A DNA stretch of 6,926 nt from the NCBI GenBank assembly GCA_026786325.1, contig JAJAYH010000043.1, positions 1-6,926 of the forward strand, read 5' to 3'. Within the stretch, counting starts at the first letter, position 1; each line of letters starts with the position of its first letter. The notes below the pieces were generated by a model. That model ran no database searches. It was not told the DNA's origin and was given only the letters and a program-made list of their open reading frames with translations. Source of the DNA: Alkalinema sp. CAN_BIN05 (GTDB lineage Bacteria > Cyanobacteriota > Cyanobacteriia > Leptolyngbyales > Leptolyngbyaceae). Positions 1 through 5,441 of the stretch are shown piece after piece. The position numbers were made by a program, and so were the translations under genes.

Positions 1-761
1 GGCTCCACCATCCAAAATTCAGCAAGATGTCGAGATGTGTTTGAGTTCTCAGCTCGGAACGTCGGACCAAACGTATAGACATCACTAAATGCCATGGCCA
101 TAATTTCGGCTTCAAGTTGGCCGCTAACGGTGAGGTAGGTCGGTTTACCAAAGAAATCTTGGCTGAAGTCTACTTTGCCATCTTTGATTGGTAACTTGTT
201 TAAATCAAATCGCGTTACCGAAAACATTTCCCCAGCACCTTCACAATCACTCGCTGTCAATATCGGCGTATGCACCCATAAAAATCCGCGTTCTTGGAAA
301 AATTGATGGACCGCAGCCGCACATGCATTCCGCACTCTAAACACGGCACTTAATGTATTGGTTCGCGATCGTAAATGCCCAATATCTCTCAGAAATTCAA
401 ACGAATGCCGTTTCTTTTGCAATGGATATGTTTCTGGGTCAGCCTCGCCATGAACCACAAGCCCGATCGCTTGCATTTCAATCCGCTGACCTTTACCGGG
501 AGAGGGCACCAATTTACCTTCGATTTCGACCGAGGCTCCTGTATTAATGCGTTTAATCGATTCGGCATAGCCTACGATCGCGTCACTCACGACCACTTGC
601 AATCCCGACATCGAGGAGCCATCATTTACTTCAATAAACGTAAAAGTCTTTTGTTCGCGCTTAGTCCGAACCCAGCCGCGAATGATAACGGTGGTATCAG
701 GTTCGCCACTACGAAGGACTTGGGAAATACGAAATACGGAACTTTGAGTCGGCTGAGTCAT
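1..761 (-). CDS. asnS: Asparaginyl-tRNA synthetase, N-terminal part (3' end beyond window)
   Basis: This enzyme charges tRNA-Asn with asparagine using ATP in the cytoplasm. The 253 residues visible are roughly the first half of a class II synthetase of about 460 residues. Residues about 8-105 form the OB-fold anticodon-binding domain (RISQVLRSGE, then VIIRGWVRTKREQKTFTFIE). Residues about 140-170 carry class II motif 1, ending in VHTPILT. The stretch SDCEGAGEMF is typical of AsnS. Motif 2 lies at 235-253 (FRAENSNTSRHLAEFWMVE, with R236 and E238). The AEFWMVE ending and the SDCEGAGEMF block favour AsnS over AspRS. The start is the only ATG giving a normal N terminus; no clear Shine-Dalgarno precedes it. 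It is transcribed away from the small gene at 840, with a 78-bp shared upstream region. Its far end, including motif 3, lies outside the window. No damage is seen. Confidence 0.95.
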   Translation of the reverse strand, partial: MTQPTQSSVFRISQVLRSGEPDTTVIIRGWVRTKREQKTFTFIEVNDGSSMSGLQVVVSDAIVGYAESIKRINTGASVEIEGKLVPSPGKGQRIEMQAIGLVVHGEADPETYPLQKKRHSFEFLRDIGHLRSRTNTLSAVFRVRNACAAAVHQFFQERGFLWVHTPILTASDCEGAGEMFSVTRFDLNKLPIKDGKVDFSQDFFGKPTYLTVSGQLEAEIMAMAFSDVYTFGPTFRAENSNTSRHLAEFWMVE

Positions 762-793
762 GGAAAAACCGCGCTACACATCTACTAGAAGAG

Positions 794-808
794 ATTATGG
801 ATCATAAT
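794..808. promoter_or_regulatory. Inverted repeat in the asnS / small-gene divergent intergenic region
   Basis: ATTATG and CATAAT form a 6-bp inverted repeat around a 3-bp centre, in the 78 bp between the divergent asnS start (761) and the small antitoxin-like gene (840). Many antitoxins repress themselves through such operators, and AT-rich hexamers here could also serve as -10 boxes on either strand. The short length means chance is possible; function is inferred only from position. Confidence 0.25.
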
Positions 809-825
809 TGGGCTGTAGGTTAGAT

Positions 826-833
826 GAGGAAAG
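826..833 (+). promoter_or_regulatory. Ribosome binding site of the gene at 840
   Basis: GAGGAAAG is a good Shine-Dalgarno match, with the GAGGA core ending 9 nt before the ATG at 840. It supports both the reality and the start of the 91-residue antitoxin-like gene, which otherwise rests on weak homology. Confidence 0.6.
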
Positions 834-839
834 TAAAAA

Positions 840-1115
840 ATGAAAACAGTTGAAACTACTGTCAAAATTGGAGCCGATCGTACATTATCAGTTCAACTCC
901 CAACGGATATTGCAGTGGGAGAATATGAGGTGGTGTTGATTCTCAACCAGTCTTTTCAACCAAGGGAGATCCCAGCAAAAATAGACACACCAGAGATGAC
1001 AGCCATTCAAAAAATCCAGTCCTTGCTCAAACAATCGATCGAGCCAGGTTATTCCTTCGCAGATGAGTTAGTCCGAGAGCGTCATGAGACAAAAGACTCA
1101 TTTCGGCTGCTCTAA
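840..1115 (+). CDS. Small antitoxin-like protein, no adjacent toxin
   Basis: This 91-residue protein has two parts. Residues 1-40 (ETTVKIGADRTLSVQLP, then GEYEVVLIL) resemble the short beta-rich N-terminal domain of a common group of small cyanobacterial proteins often found beside PIN-domain toxins. Residues about 52-85 are helical and include GYSFADELVRERHE, like the C-terminal toxin-binding tail of antitoxins. From this I infer an antitoxin or its relic. No toxin gene follows: the next gene converges and overlaps this one by 18 bp. The last residues (DSFRLL) do not look like a usual family end, so the C terminus may have changed when a partner gene was lost. The GAGGA ribosome site supports the start. 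Alternatively it is a stand-alone small cyanobacterial protein of unknown function. The coding call is fairly firm; the role is not. Confidence 0.6.
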   Translation: MKTVETTVKIGADRTLSVQLPTDIAVGEYEVVLILNQSFQPREIPAKIDTPEMTAIQKIQSLLKQSIEPGYSFADELVRERHETKDSFRLL

Positions 1116-1508
1116 ACGGATTGGGGACTGATTTGTTGAGTCGGGAACCGATCGCATTCCCATCGCCCAAGTGGTCAAACCCCAACCAACCAAGACACCC
1201 ATGCCCCCAAAGCGGACAATCTGCCAAAAATACTCACGGAGTCCCAACCAAGACACCAATTGACTTTCAAGACGCATCTCCACATCATCCAGTTCAGCCG
1301 TGAGTCTTTCTAATTCTGCCTTTAGCTCCGATCGGCTTGTTTTCAAGTCTTGCTGTTTAGCTTGCAATTGATTTCTAAGTGCTTCATCGGCTTGCACTTG
1401 GTCATACCGATCGCGAAATTCAGCAATAGTTTGCTCCAGCTCCAGAAGAGCCGTACCGATTTCGTCAGAATTGGGCGCGATCGGCAAAGGGGCAGAGTCA
1501 GACGGCAT
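1098..1508 (-). CDS. Coiled-coil protein with C-terminal membrane anchor, unknown function
   Basis: The predicted protein has 136 residues. After a Pro/Ser-rich N terminus (1-15), residues about 16-83 form one long charged helix with heptad character (LLELEQTIAEFRDRYDQVQA onward), so a coiled coil is likely. Residues 84-96 (LVSWLGLREYFWQ) look amphipathic, and about 97-117 (IVRFGGMGVLVGWGLTTWAMG, less the last residue or so) form a single membrane span, leaving a short polar tail. It resembles conserved cyanobacterial hypothetical proteins with a WxGLRExFWQxVRFGG-type segment; I do not know a function. It is probably tail-anchored in the plasma or thylakoid membrane. I chose the ATG at 1508. 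The frame stays open up to 1613, but that longer form would overlap the divergent gene and adds an unlikely N terminus. No clear ribosome site is visible. Its stop lies inside the convergent gene ending at 1115. Confidence 0.7.
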   Translation of the reverse strand: MPSDSAPLPIAPNSDEIGTALLELEQTIAEFRDRYDQVQADEALRNQLQAKQQDLKTSRSELKAELERLTAELDDVEMRLESQLVSWLGLREYFWQIVRFGGMGVLVGWGLTTWAMGMRSVPDSTNQSPIRLEQPK

Positions 1509-1542
1509 AATAAGAGAAGAATTAAGAGCTTGATTAAAATCT

Positions 1543-1833
1543 ATGACACAATCCACAACGACTGCCTCCGTCAACCTGAATGCCAACCTCAATACCAACC
1601 TCGATTCAGGCACAGAACCGATCGAACTGGCCCAGGCCCTAGCCCAAACCTTGGCGATCGGCCATAAAGACTGGCATCGATTACAAGCTAATCGGTCAGC
1701 CCGTGCTAAGGAGCAGGCAGCGGCGGCATTAGTCTATTTGCTCAAGGGAGACAATGATCAAGCCCTAGCCCATCTTCAACAAGCGGCGGGATGGCTCGAT
1801 CGATCGATTTCGTCTCCTGGCTGTCCGCATTAA
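1543..1833 (+). CDS. Conserved cyanobacterial small helical protein, unknown function
   Basis: The product has 96 residues. Residues 10-20 are a low-complexity Asn/Leu stretch (NLNANLNTNLD) encoded by a 12-bp tandem repeat. The rest is helical: ELAQALAQTLAIGHKDWHRL, then ANRSARAKEQAAAALVYLL, then DQALAHLQQAAGWLDRSI, ending in a short PGCPH tail. The last two helices look like a TPR-like hairpin. The Arg/Ala-rich AKEQAAAALVYLLKG block and AAGWLDRSISSPGCP are what I recall from a conserved family of about 90 residues in cyanobacteria; it may be the one Pfam lists as DUF6439, but I cannot verify that. No signal peptide or membrane span is seen. It starts only 34 bp from the divergent gene at 1508, and no good Shine-Dalgarno precedes its ATG. 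Function unknown. Confidence 0.75.
   Translation: MTQSTTTASVNLNANLNTNLDSGTEPIELAQALAQTLAIGHKDWHRLQANRSARAKEQAAAALVYLLKGDNDQALAHLQQAAGWLDRSISSPGCPH
1573..1606 (+). repeat. 12-bp tandem repeat within a coding N terminus
   Basis: The unit AACCTSAATRCC occurs twice in full and a third time in part. It encodes NLNA-NLNT-NLDS near the start of the 96-residue protein. In-frame 12-bp repeats can gain or lose units by slippage without breaking the frame, so this segment is likely to vary between strains. It lies outside the conserved helical part. Confidence 0.7.
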
Positions 1834-1848
1834 ACTTTAAAGAATAAT

Positions 1849-2088
1849 CTATGCTTTTCGGCCTAGAAGAACTTTGCGGCTATTGCGGGTTTGCTGCTGA
1901 TGGCAGACCATGACGGAGGACATATTAGCAATTCGCGAGGAATAGTTGCCGGGTGCTGTTGAACTGGATGTTGCACCCGCCATGGGCTGACAAAGCAGAG
2001 TCAATAAACAAGAACAACCTGCCAACAAGACTAAATCAAGCTGACGATGATTAAAAGACAAGAAATGATGCGCTAACCGATGGGTCAT
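1849..2088 (-). CDS. Possible small exported protein (weak)
   Basis: A 79-residue frame starts at ATG (MTHRLAHHFLSFNHRQ). A basic N terminus, a hydrophobic core (LDLVLLAGCSCLLTLL) and QPMAGA-TSSS look like a Sec signal peptide cut after AGA. LAGC could also be read as a lipobox, but the strongly hydrophobic residues after that Cys argue against it. The remaining 40 or so residues are polar (SSRIANMSSVMVCHQQQ, then RKVLLGRKA) and match no family I know. The frame could begin at a TTG at 2124, adding 12 residues. No clear ribosome site precedes the ATG. It lies 90 bp downstream of the anti-sigma-type gene on the same strand, so it could be cotranscribed. The signal-like N terminus is the only real evidence for coding. 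Confidence 0.35.
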   Translation of the reverse strand: MTHRLAHHFLSFNHRQLDLVLLAGCSCLLTLLCQPMAGATSSSTAPGNYSSRIANMSSVMVCHQQQTRNSRKVLLGRKA

Positions 2089-2178
2089 GGACGGGTACAG
2101 ATTGAGGGACGTTTCTGGAGACAAGATACCCTAATTTCAGCCAATTCGCTCAGAGATGCGAGATGCTTGGACCGTCAT

Positions 2179-2625
2179 TTAGGTAAAAATCGGCGATCGC
2201 GACGTGAATCGCATCTTCTTACAAAGACGTAACTGGGTACCGCCGGGGTTCCACTGAACTTGATCAAAAACTTGATGCAATATAAATAAGCCACGTCCCG
2301 ATTCAGTATCGTCATGGAGCGTGTCTTCTAGATTAGATTTGAAAGTATCTGGGGGAGTAAAGCCATCACCTTGGTCGCAAATAATCCACTCGCACCGATC
2401 GTCACTGTGGGAAAACAATACCGAAATACTTTTACCTGGATCGAGTTTGTTTCCATGTTTTGCTGCATTTACTAATGCTTCTTGTAGTCCCAAATGCACC
2501 TCGGCGTGCCAATGGGATGGAATACAATCGAGCAACAGCTCTAAAACAGGTAACAAATAGAGCGTTGACGTAAAACTAACCGTCATCGCCGATCGCCCAG
2601 TTATTCGAGTTAATTTCGCGAACAC
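2179..2625 (-). CDS. RsbW-like ATP-binding protein (anti-sigma factor / Ser-Thr kinase family)
   Basis: This 148-residue protein is a stand-alone GHKL ATPase domain of the HATPase_c_2 (RsbW/SpoIIAB) type. Such proteins bind a sigma factor or phosphorylate an anti-sigma antagonist in the cytoplasm. The N box is LGLQEALVNAAKHGN (E49, N53), the G1 box is DQGDGF (84-89), and the G2 box is GRGLFILHQ (110-118), with FDQVQWNPGGTQLRL closing the fold. All nucleotide-binding motifs look intact. It matches a conserved cyanobacterial version in which SFTSTLYLLPVLELLL precedes the N box. The start is taken as GTG at 2625 because relatives extend about as far N-terminal; GGGG 7 nt upstream is a weak ribosome site, and the ATG at 2586 is the alternative. 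No sigma factor or antagonist gene lies in this window, so its target is unknown. A 129-bp AT-rich gap separates it from the J-domain gene upstream, so it may have its own promoter. Confidence 0.85.
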   Translation of the reverse strand: MFAKLTRITGRSAMTVSFTSTLYLLPVLELLLDCIPSHWHAEVHLGLQEALVNAAKHGNKLDPGKSISVLFSHSDDRCEWIICDQGDGFTPPDTFKSNLEDTLHDDTESGRGLFILHQVFDQVQWNPGGTQLRLCKKMRFTSRSPIFT

Positions 2626-2754
2626 AGTAGACCCCGTATCACTGAATCAACAACACATCTACCCCACATATACTAATCGTACATGAACTTTAGGAAGAGA
2701 TTTGATATTTTTTGGGGATCGCATTTTTACTTTCAAGACAATATTAAATAAAAC

Positions 2755-3333
2755 TTAAATCGATCGAAGTGATGCTTGTTGGACTTGACGCGTCAACGAT
2801 CGCAGGTCTTGATGAAGCTTGGCCACAAGATCGCGGTTGGTTGGGTTGGTGGCGAGGGCTTTTTGCAGATAGCGTAGGGCTTGAGGGTAGCGACGATCGC
2901 GCATGAGGCGGCGACCCTGTTGTTGGTAAGCAATAGCACACCACTGCTGGACTTCGAGATCGTCGGGTAGCTTGGAGGTTAGCGCCTCGACTAGGGCGAT
3001 CGCACTGGCAAAACGCTGCTGGGCAAATAGATCGCGCAACCGTGCATAGGCATTGTATTTCAGTAGATTTTCTGGGGTTTTAGGAAAGGCCGTAGAAGCC
3101 GGATTTGGTGCGGGGCTTAGCGCAGTATGGGCCAGAAGATATTTGTAGGCGATCGTGATCGTGAGAAAAATATCTGACGTATTTTGATTAGAGGTATTTT
3201 TATGCACCGTACTTTGATGCGCTGTGGTATCAGGATGGTGTTGACGTGCCAAAACTCGGTAAGCCTGTTTGACTTGCTCGCGGGATGCGCCCGGTTTTAG
3301 CCCAAGCGATCGATAACAATCCTCCAATTTCAT
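2755..3333 (-). CDS. J-domain (DnaJ-like) protein with C-terminal TPR region
   Basis: The product has 192 residues. Residues 5-35 are the first half of a J domain (CYRSLGLKPGASREQVKQAY), with the HPD motif at 33-35 that stimulates Hsp70 ATPase. Residues 36-53 are a low-complexity Thr/Ser/Asn/His insert where the loop before helix III should be. Helix III resumes as DIFLTITIAYKYLL (54-67). A Pro/Ala linker (71-88) leads to helical TPR-like repeats at about 94-165, including QRFASAIALVEAL and RRYPQALRYLQKALATNP. There is no Gly/Phe region, zinc finger or DnaJ C-terminal domain, so it is a type III J protein that probably directs DnaK to a partner bound by the TPRs. The ATG start places Y-x-x-L-G normally. 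AGG 7 nt upstream is a weak ribosome site. It follows the clpP3 terminator by 27 bp, on the same strand. Confidence 0.85.
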   Translation of the reverse strand: MKLEDCYRSLGLKPGASREQVKQAYRVLARQHHPDTTAHQSTVHKNTSNQNTSDIFLTITIAYKYLLAHTALSPAPNPASTAFPKTPENLLKYNAYARLRDLFAQQRFASAIALVEALTSKLPDDLEVQQWCAIAYQQQGRRLMRDRRYPQALRYLQKALATNPTNRDLVAKLHQDLRSLTRQVQQASLRSI

Positions 3334-3359
3334 AGCCAGCCTAAAACCCTGATCAACAT

Positions 3360-3392
3360 AAAAATGGCAGAACTCAATACATGAATTCTGCC
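3360..3392 (-). terminator. Intrinsic terminator of the clpR-clpP3 operon
   Basis: Read on the minus strand, GGCAGAATTCA and TGAGTTCTGCC form an 11-bp stem with one G-U pair around a TGTAT loop, followed by ATTTTTA. It lies 29 bp past the clpP3 stop and 27 bp before the J-domain gene, so it should end the clpR-clpP3 message and separate it from the J-protein gene. The plus strand has no T-run. Confidence 0.8.
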
Positions 3393-3420
3393 ACCTCTTT
3401 CTAGATTTGGATGGAAACCC

Positions 3421-4017
3421 CTATTTCAAGGTTTCAATCACTTGGTCAATCAGACCATAATCTCGGGCTTCAGCCGCAGACATAAAATAGTCCCGATCGG
3501 TATCTTTCTCGATTTTCTCAACCGTTTGACCACTGCGCTTGGCTAGAATCTCATTCAGCAAGGTCTTGATGCGAAGAATTTCCCGCGCCTCAATTTCAAT
3601 GTCCGTTGCTTGACGACGACCCGTTCCACCAAGAGGTTGGTGAATCATGATGCGTGCGTGGGGCAGGGCAAGACGTTTACCTTTACTGCCCGCAGACAAC
3701 AAGAATGCACCCATACTCGCGGCCAGACCCACACAAATGGTAATCACTTCTGACTTTATGTACTGCATCGTGTCATAAATCGCCATTCCAGCGGTGACGG
3801 ATCCGCCAGGGGAATTGATATACAGATAAATCGGCTTAGATGGATCTTCCGAATCGAGATACAACATGGCCGCGATGATGGAATTCGCGAGGGAATCGGT
3901 TACTTCTTGGCCCAGGAATATAATCCGCTCTTGGCTCAGGCGAGTGTAGATACTGACCCATTGCTCGTAGGTGCTACCGGGTAAGCGGTACGGGACTTTT
4001 GGCTCGCCGATAGGCAT
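3421..4017 (-). CDS. clpP3: ATP-dependent Clp protease proteolytic subunit, ClpP3 type
   Basis: This is the 198-residue catalytic serine peptidase subunit of the Clp protease. The triad is complete: Ser101 (GLAASMGAFLL), His126 (ARIMIHQPLGG) and Asp176 (DTDRDYFMS). The oxyanion-side motif YINSPGGSVTAGM is at 66-78. Length and motifs match ClpP without a long propeptide. It is called ClpP3 because it follows clpR 43 bp downstream on the same strand. In cyanobacteria clpP3 pairs with clpR, while clpP2 pairs with clpX and clpP1 stands alone. In Synechococcus the ClpP3 and ClpR subunits build a mixed core that works with ClpC and is essential. The start is supported by GGAG at 4028-4031, 10 nt before the ATG. 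The operon ends at the terminator at 3360-3392. The gene looks intact. Sequence alone does not strictly separate P3 from its paralogues. Confidence 0.93.
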   Translation of the reverse strand: MPIGEPKVPYRLPGSTYEQWVSIYTRLSQERIIFLGQEVTDSLANSIIAAMLYLDSEDPSKPIYLYINSPGGSVTAGMAIYDTMQYIKSEVITICVGLAASMGAFLLSAGSKGKRLALPHARIMIHQPLGGTGRRQATDIEIEAREILRIKTLLNEILAKRSGQTVEKIEKDTDRDYFMSAAEARDYGLIDQVIETLK

Positions 4018-4060
4018 GGGAAAATCGCTCCAATTGATGATAAATATTCAGGTCCAGACT

Positions 4061-4729
4061 CTAAATTCCAGCAGGAATTGGTGTAGGCAGGTCTTTGGTG
4101 CCTTCGAGGACGCGATCGATCAGGCCATACTCTTTCGCTTCGTGGGGCGTTAGATAAAACATCCGATCGGTATCTTTGGCGATTTTTTCAACCGTTTGTC
4201 CCGTATTCCTGGCCATGATCTCAAGGACAGCGGTCTTGTTGATAATCGCTTCCTTCGCCCGGATTTGGATGTCCGTCGCTTGACCTTGGGCACCCGTACG
4301 CGATTGGCTCAAGGTGATGGTCGCATGGGGCAAACTCGCCCGAAAGCCTTTAGCACCGGACGACAATATCATCGCCGCCGTCCCCATGGCCTGACCGAGG
4401 CAAATGGTGTGGATGGGCGGTTTGATGTACTGCATGGTGTCGCAAATGGCGAAGGCTTCGGTCTCATAACCTACAGTCTCGCCGTCGTACCAAGAGGTTC
4501 CGGTGGAATTAATGTAGAAGAAGATGGGCTTCTCGGGGTCATCAAACTGCAAGTAAAGCAACTGGGCGATGATCAATTCCGTGACATCAATTCCAATGCG
4601 ACGTTTAACATCATCTGAAGAATAAAGTGGTAAACCCAGATAAACAATACGCTCCTTCAACAGAAGCGATGCAATATCCGGGGGCGGAGTGCGGTAAGAC
4701 GCGTCGCCGTAATACTGTGTCTGACTCAT
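4061..4729 (-). CDS. clpR: Inactive Clp protease subunit ClpR
   Basis: This 222-residue ClpP-fold protein has lost its active site. Where ClpP has GQAAS, this has GQAMG, so the Ser is Gly116. The His position is Ser141 (ATITLSQSRTG), and the Asp position is Met190 (DTDRMFYL). It carries the extra ClpR segment at about 76-92 (TGTSWYDGETVGYETEA) after YINS. ClpR has a structural role, forming mixed rings with ClpP3 for use with ClpC. The N terminus YYGDASYRTPPPDIASLLLKERIVYLG is characteristic, so I chose the ATG at 4729. The frame continues to a GTG at 4804, but that GTG lacks a spaced ribosome site and the added residues do not look like the family. The ATG has only a weak GAG 11 nt upstream. 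It is the first gene of the clpR-clpP3 operon, and its promoter must lie in 4730-4940. Confidence 0.93.
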   Translation of the reverse strand: MSQTQYYGDASYRTPPPDIASLLLKERIVYLGLPLYSSDDVKRRIGIDVTELIIAQLLYLQFDDPEKPIFFYINSTGTSWYDGETVGYETEAFAICDTMQYIKPPIHTICLGQAMGTAAMILSSGAKGFRASLPHATITLSQSRTGAQGQATDIQIRAKEAIINKTAVLEIMARNTGQTVEKIAKDTDRMFYLTPHEAKEYGLIDRVLEGTKDLPTPIPAGI

Positions 4730-4752
4730 AGCGTTTAATCTCGGGTTGCCTG

Positions 4753-4785
4753 AACCTGTAACAACAATCTGCGCACCCACAGGTT
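4753..4785. repeat. Inverted repeat in the clpR leader
   Basis: AACCTGT and ACAGGTT form a 7-bp inverted repeat separated by 19 bp, 24-56 bp upstream of the clpR ATG. It could fold in the clpR 5' leader or be an operator. A 9-bp direct repeat, TGCCTGAAC (4747-4755 and 4794-4802), flanks it. Both are short, so chance is possible. Confidence 0.3.
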
Positions 4786-4830
4786 TTTTGGCCTGCCTGA
4801 ACACCCTCAGCCACAGGAGCGAGTTCCTCC

Positions 4831-4836
4831 ATAGTA
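4831..4836 (-). promoter_or_regulatory. Possible -10 box for clpR
   Basis: On the minus strand TACTAT is a 4/6 match to TATAAT about 100 nt upstream of the clpR start, and it would give a leader of roughly 95 nt containing the inverted repeat. No good -35 box stands at 16-18 nt, so this is only a candidate. Confidence 0.2.
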
Positions 4837-4933
4837 CCGCGCTACGCGAAGTGAAGTGGGATTTTTCGGTGGGGAGAACCGTATTTTTGTTATGTGGTGA
4901 GGGAATGCGGCATCAAGAAGCTGATCCTGCGTC

Positions 4934-4977
4934 AAAAAAAGTCAAAAAATAGGGTGGAACCTTAGTGGCTACACCCT
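4934..4977 (-). terminator. Intrinsic terminator reading toward clpR
   Basis: On the minus strand AGGGTG pairs with CACCCT (6 bp). After a T/C mismatch, AGCC pairs with GGTT around an ACTAA loop. ATTTTTTG and then a second run of seven T follow directly. This is a strong rho-independent terminator shape in one direction only. It lies upstream of clpR on the same strand, with no gene feeding it, so it either ends an unannotated transcript or shields clpR from read-through. Confidence 0.7.
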
Positions 4978-5071
4978 CACTCGCACCTAATTGAACTGCG
5001 CAATGCAACGCTCTGTTTCAAAACTCTTTGCATCCTTCGTCTGATGTATTAATCAACATTGAAGAAGACAA

Positions 5072-5349
5072 AGAATCCGGAAGATTGATGAAAAATTACA
5101 GGGGCGATCGATATCGATCGCCCCTGTAACGCCGATTCATAGTGCAGTCTCGTAACTGAGATAGAGTTTCTGTATAAAAGAAAGTCGGGACTTGAATAAA
5201 CGCTCTGTATAAGTTCGGTTTGGATATGCACTTAGAATAGCGGGTTAAAAGACTAAGGTGATGTGGTGCATATCGATTTTTACAGTGATTTTACAGAAGC
5301 ATTCTTGAGATGAAGAAGAGATGTATTTTTCGGTAGAGAATCCGGAAGA
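5072..5349 (+). repeat. 13-bp direct repeat, copies at 5072-5084 and 5337-5349
   Basis: AGAATCCGGAAGA occurs twice, 265 bp apart, in the same orientation. The flanks are similarly purine-rich (GAAGAAGA lies nearby in both). The second copy is about 100 bp before the RNase D start. An exact 13-mer pair in a region this small is unlikely by chance, but its role is unknown. Confidence 0.5.
5091..5129 (-). terminator. Perfect 34-bp palindrome acting as a minus-strand terminator
   Basis: Positions 5096-5129 read the same on both strands: a TTACAGGGGCGATCGAT half followed by its exact complement. In RNA this gives a GC-rich stem of about 15 bp with a 4-nt loop. On the minus strand five T follow at once (5095-5091); on the plus strand there is no T-run. 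It contains two CGATCG cores, so it may also be a cyanobacterial hairpin element that spread or was kept as a terminator. No minus-strand gene is visible upstream of it. Confidence 0.7.
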
Positions 5350-5435
5350 ATGACAGGTCCAAGAGCAGATACACGATCGTTCCCGAAAGACCTATAAACT
5401 AGGGATTGTATTCTGGAAATTGTATTGATGGATTT

Positions 5436-5441
5436 GAGGAG
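5436..5441 (+). promoter_or_regulatory. Ribosome binding site of the RNase D gene
   Basis: GAGGAG is a strong Shine-Dalgarno match, 10 nt before the ATG at 5452. It decides the start, because two in-frame ATGs at 5425 and 5428 lie upstream of this site and would place it inside the coding region. Confidence 0.65.

Noticed and set aside
375..788. 137-codon plus-strand frame across the asnS region
   Set aside because: It is antisense to a certain AsnS with class II motifs and has no recognisable product or ribosome site.
4196..4618. 140-codon plus-strand frame within clpR
   Set aside because: It lies wholly opposite clpR, whose protein is conserved throughout; the composition is that of a reverse-strand shadow.
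4753..4790. Plus-strand terminator (inverted repeat followed by TTTTTT)
   Set aside because: No plus-strand gene lies upstream; the T-run partly overlaps the repeat arm and the 19-nt loop is long. It was kept only as an inverted repeat.
5049..5231. 60-codon minus-strand frame between clpR and the RNase D gene
   Set aside because: It runs through the 34-bp palindromic terminator, has no ribosome site and resembles no protein.
5391..5400. TATAAA at 5393 as the RNase D promoter
   Set aside because: The -10 match is fair but no -35 match stands at 16-18 bp, so it is not listed as a feature.
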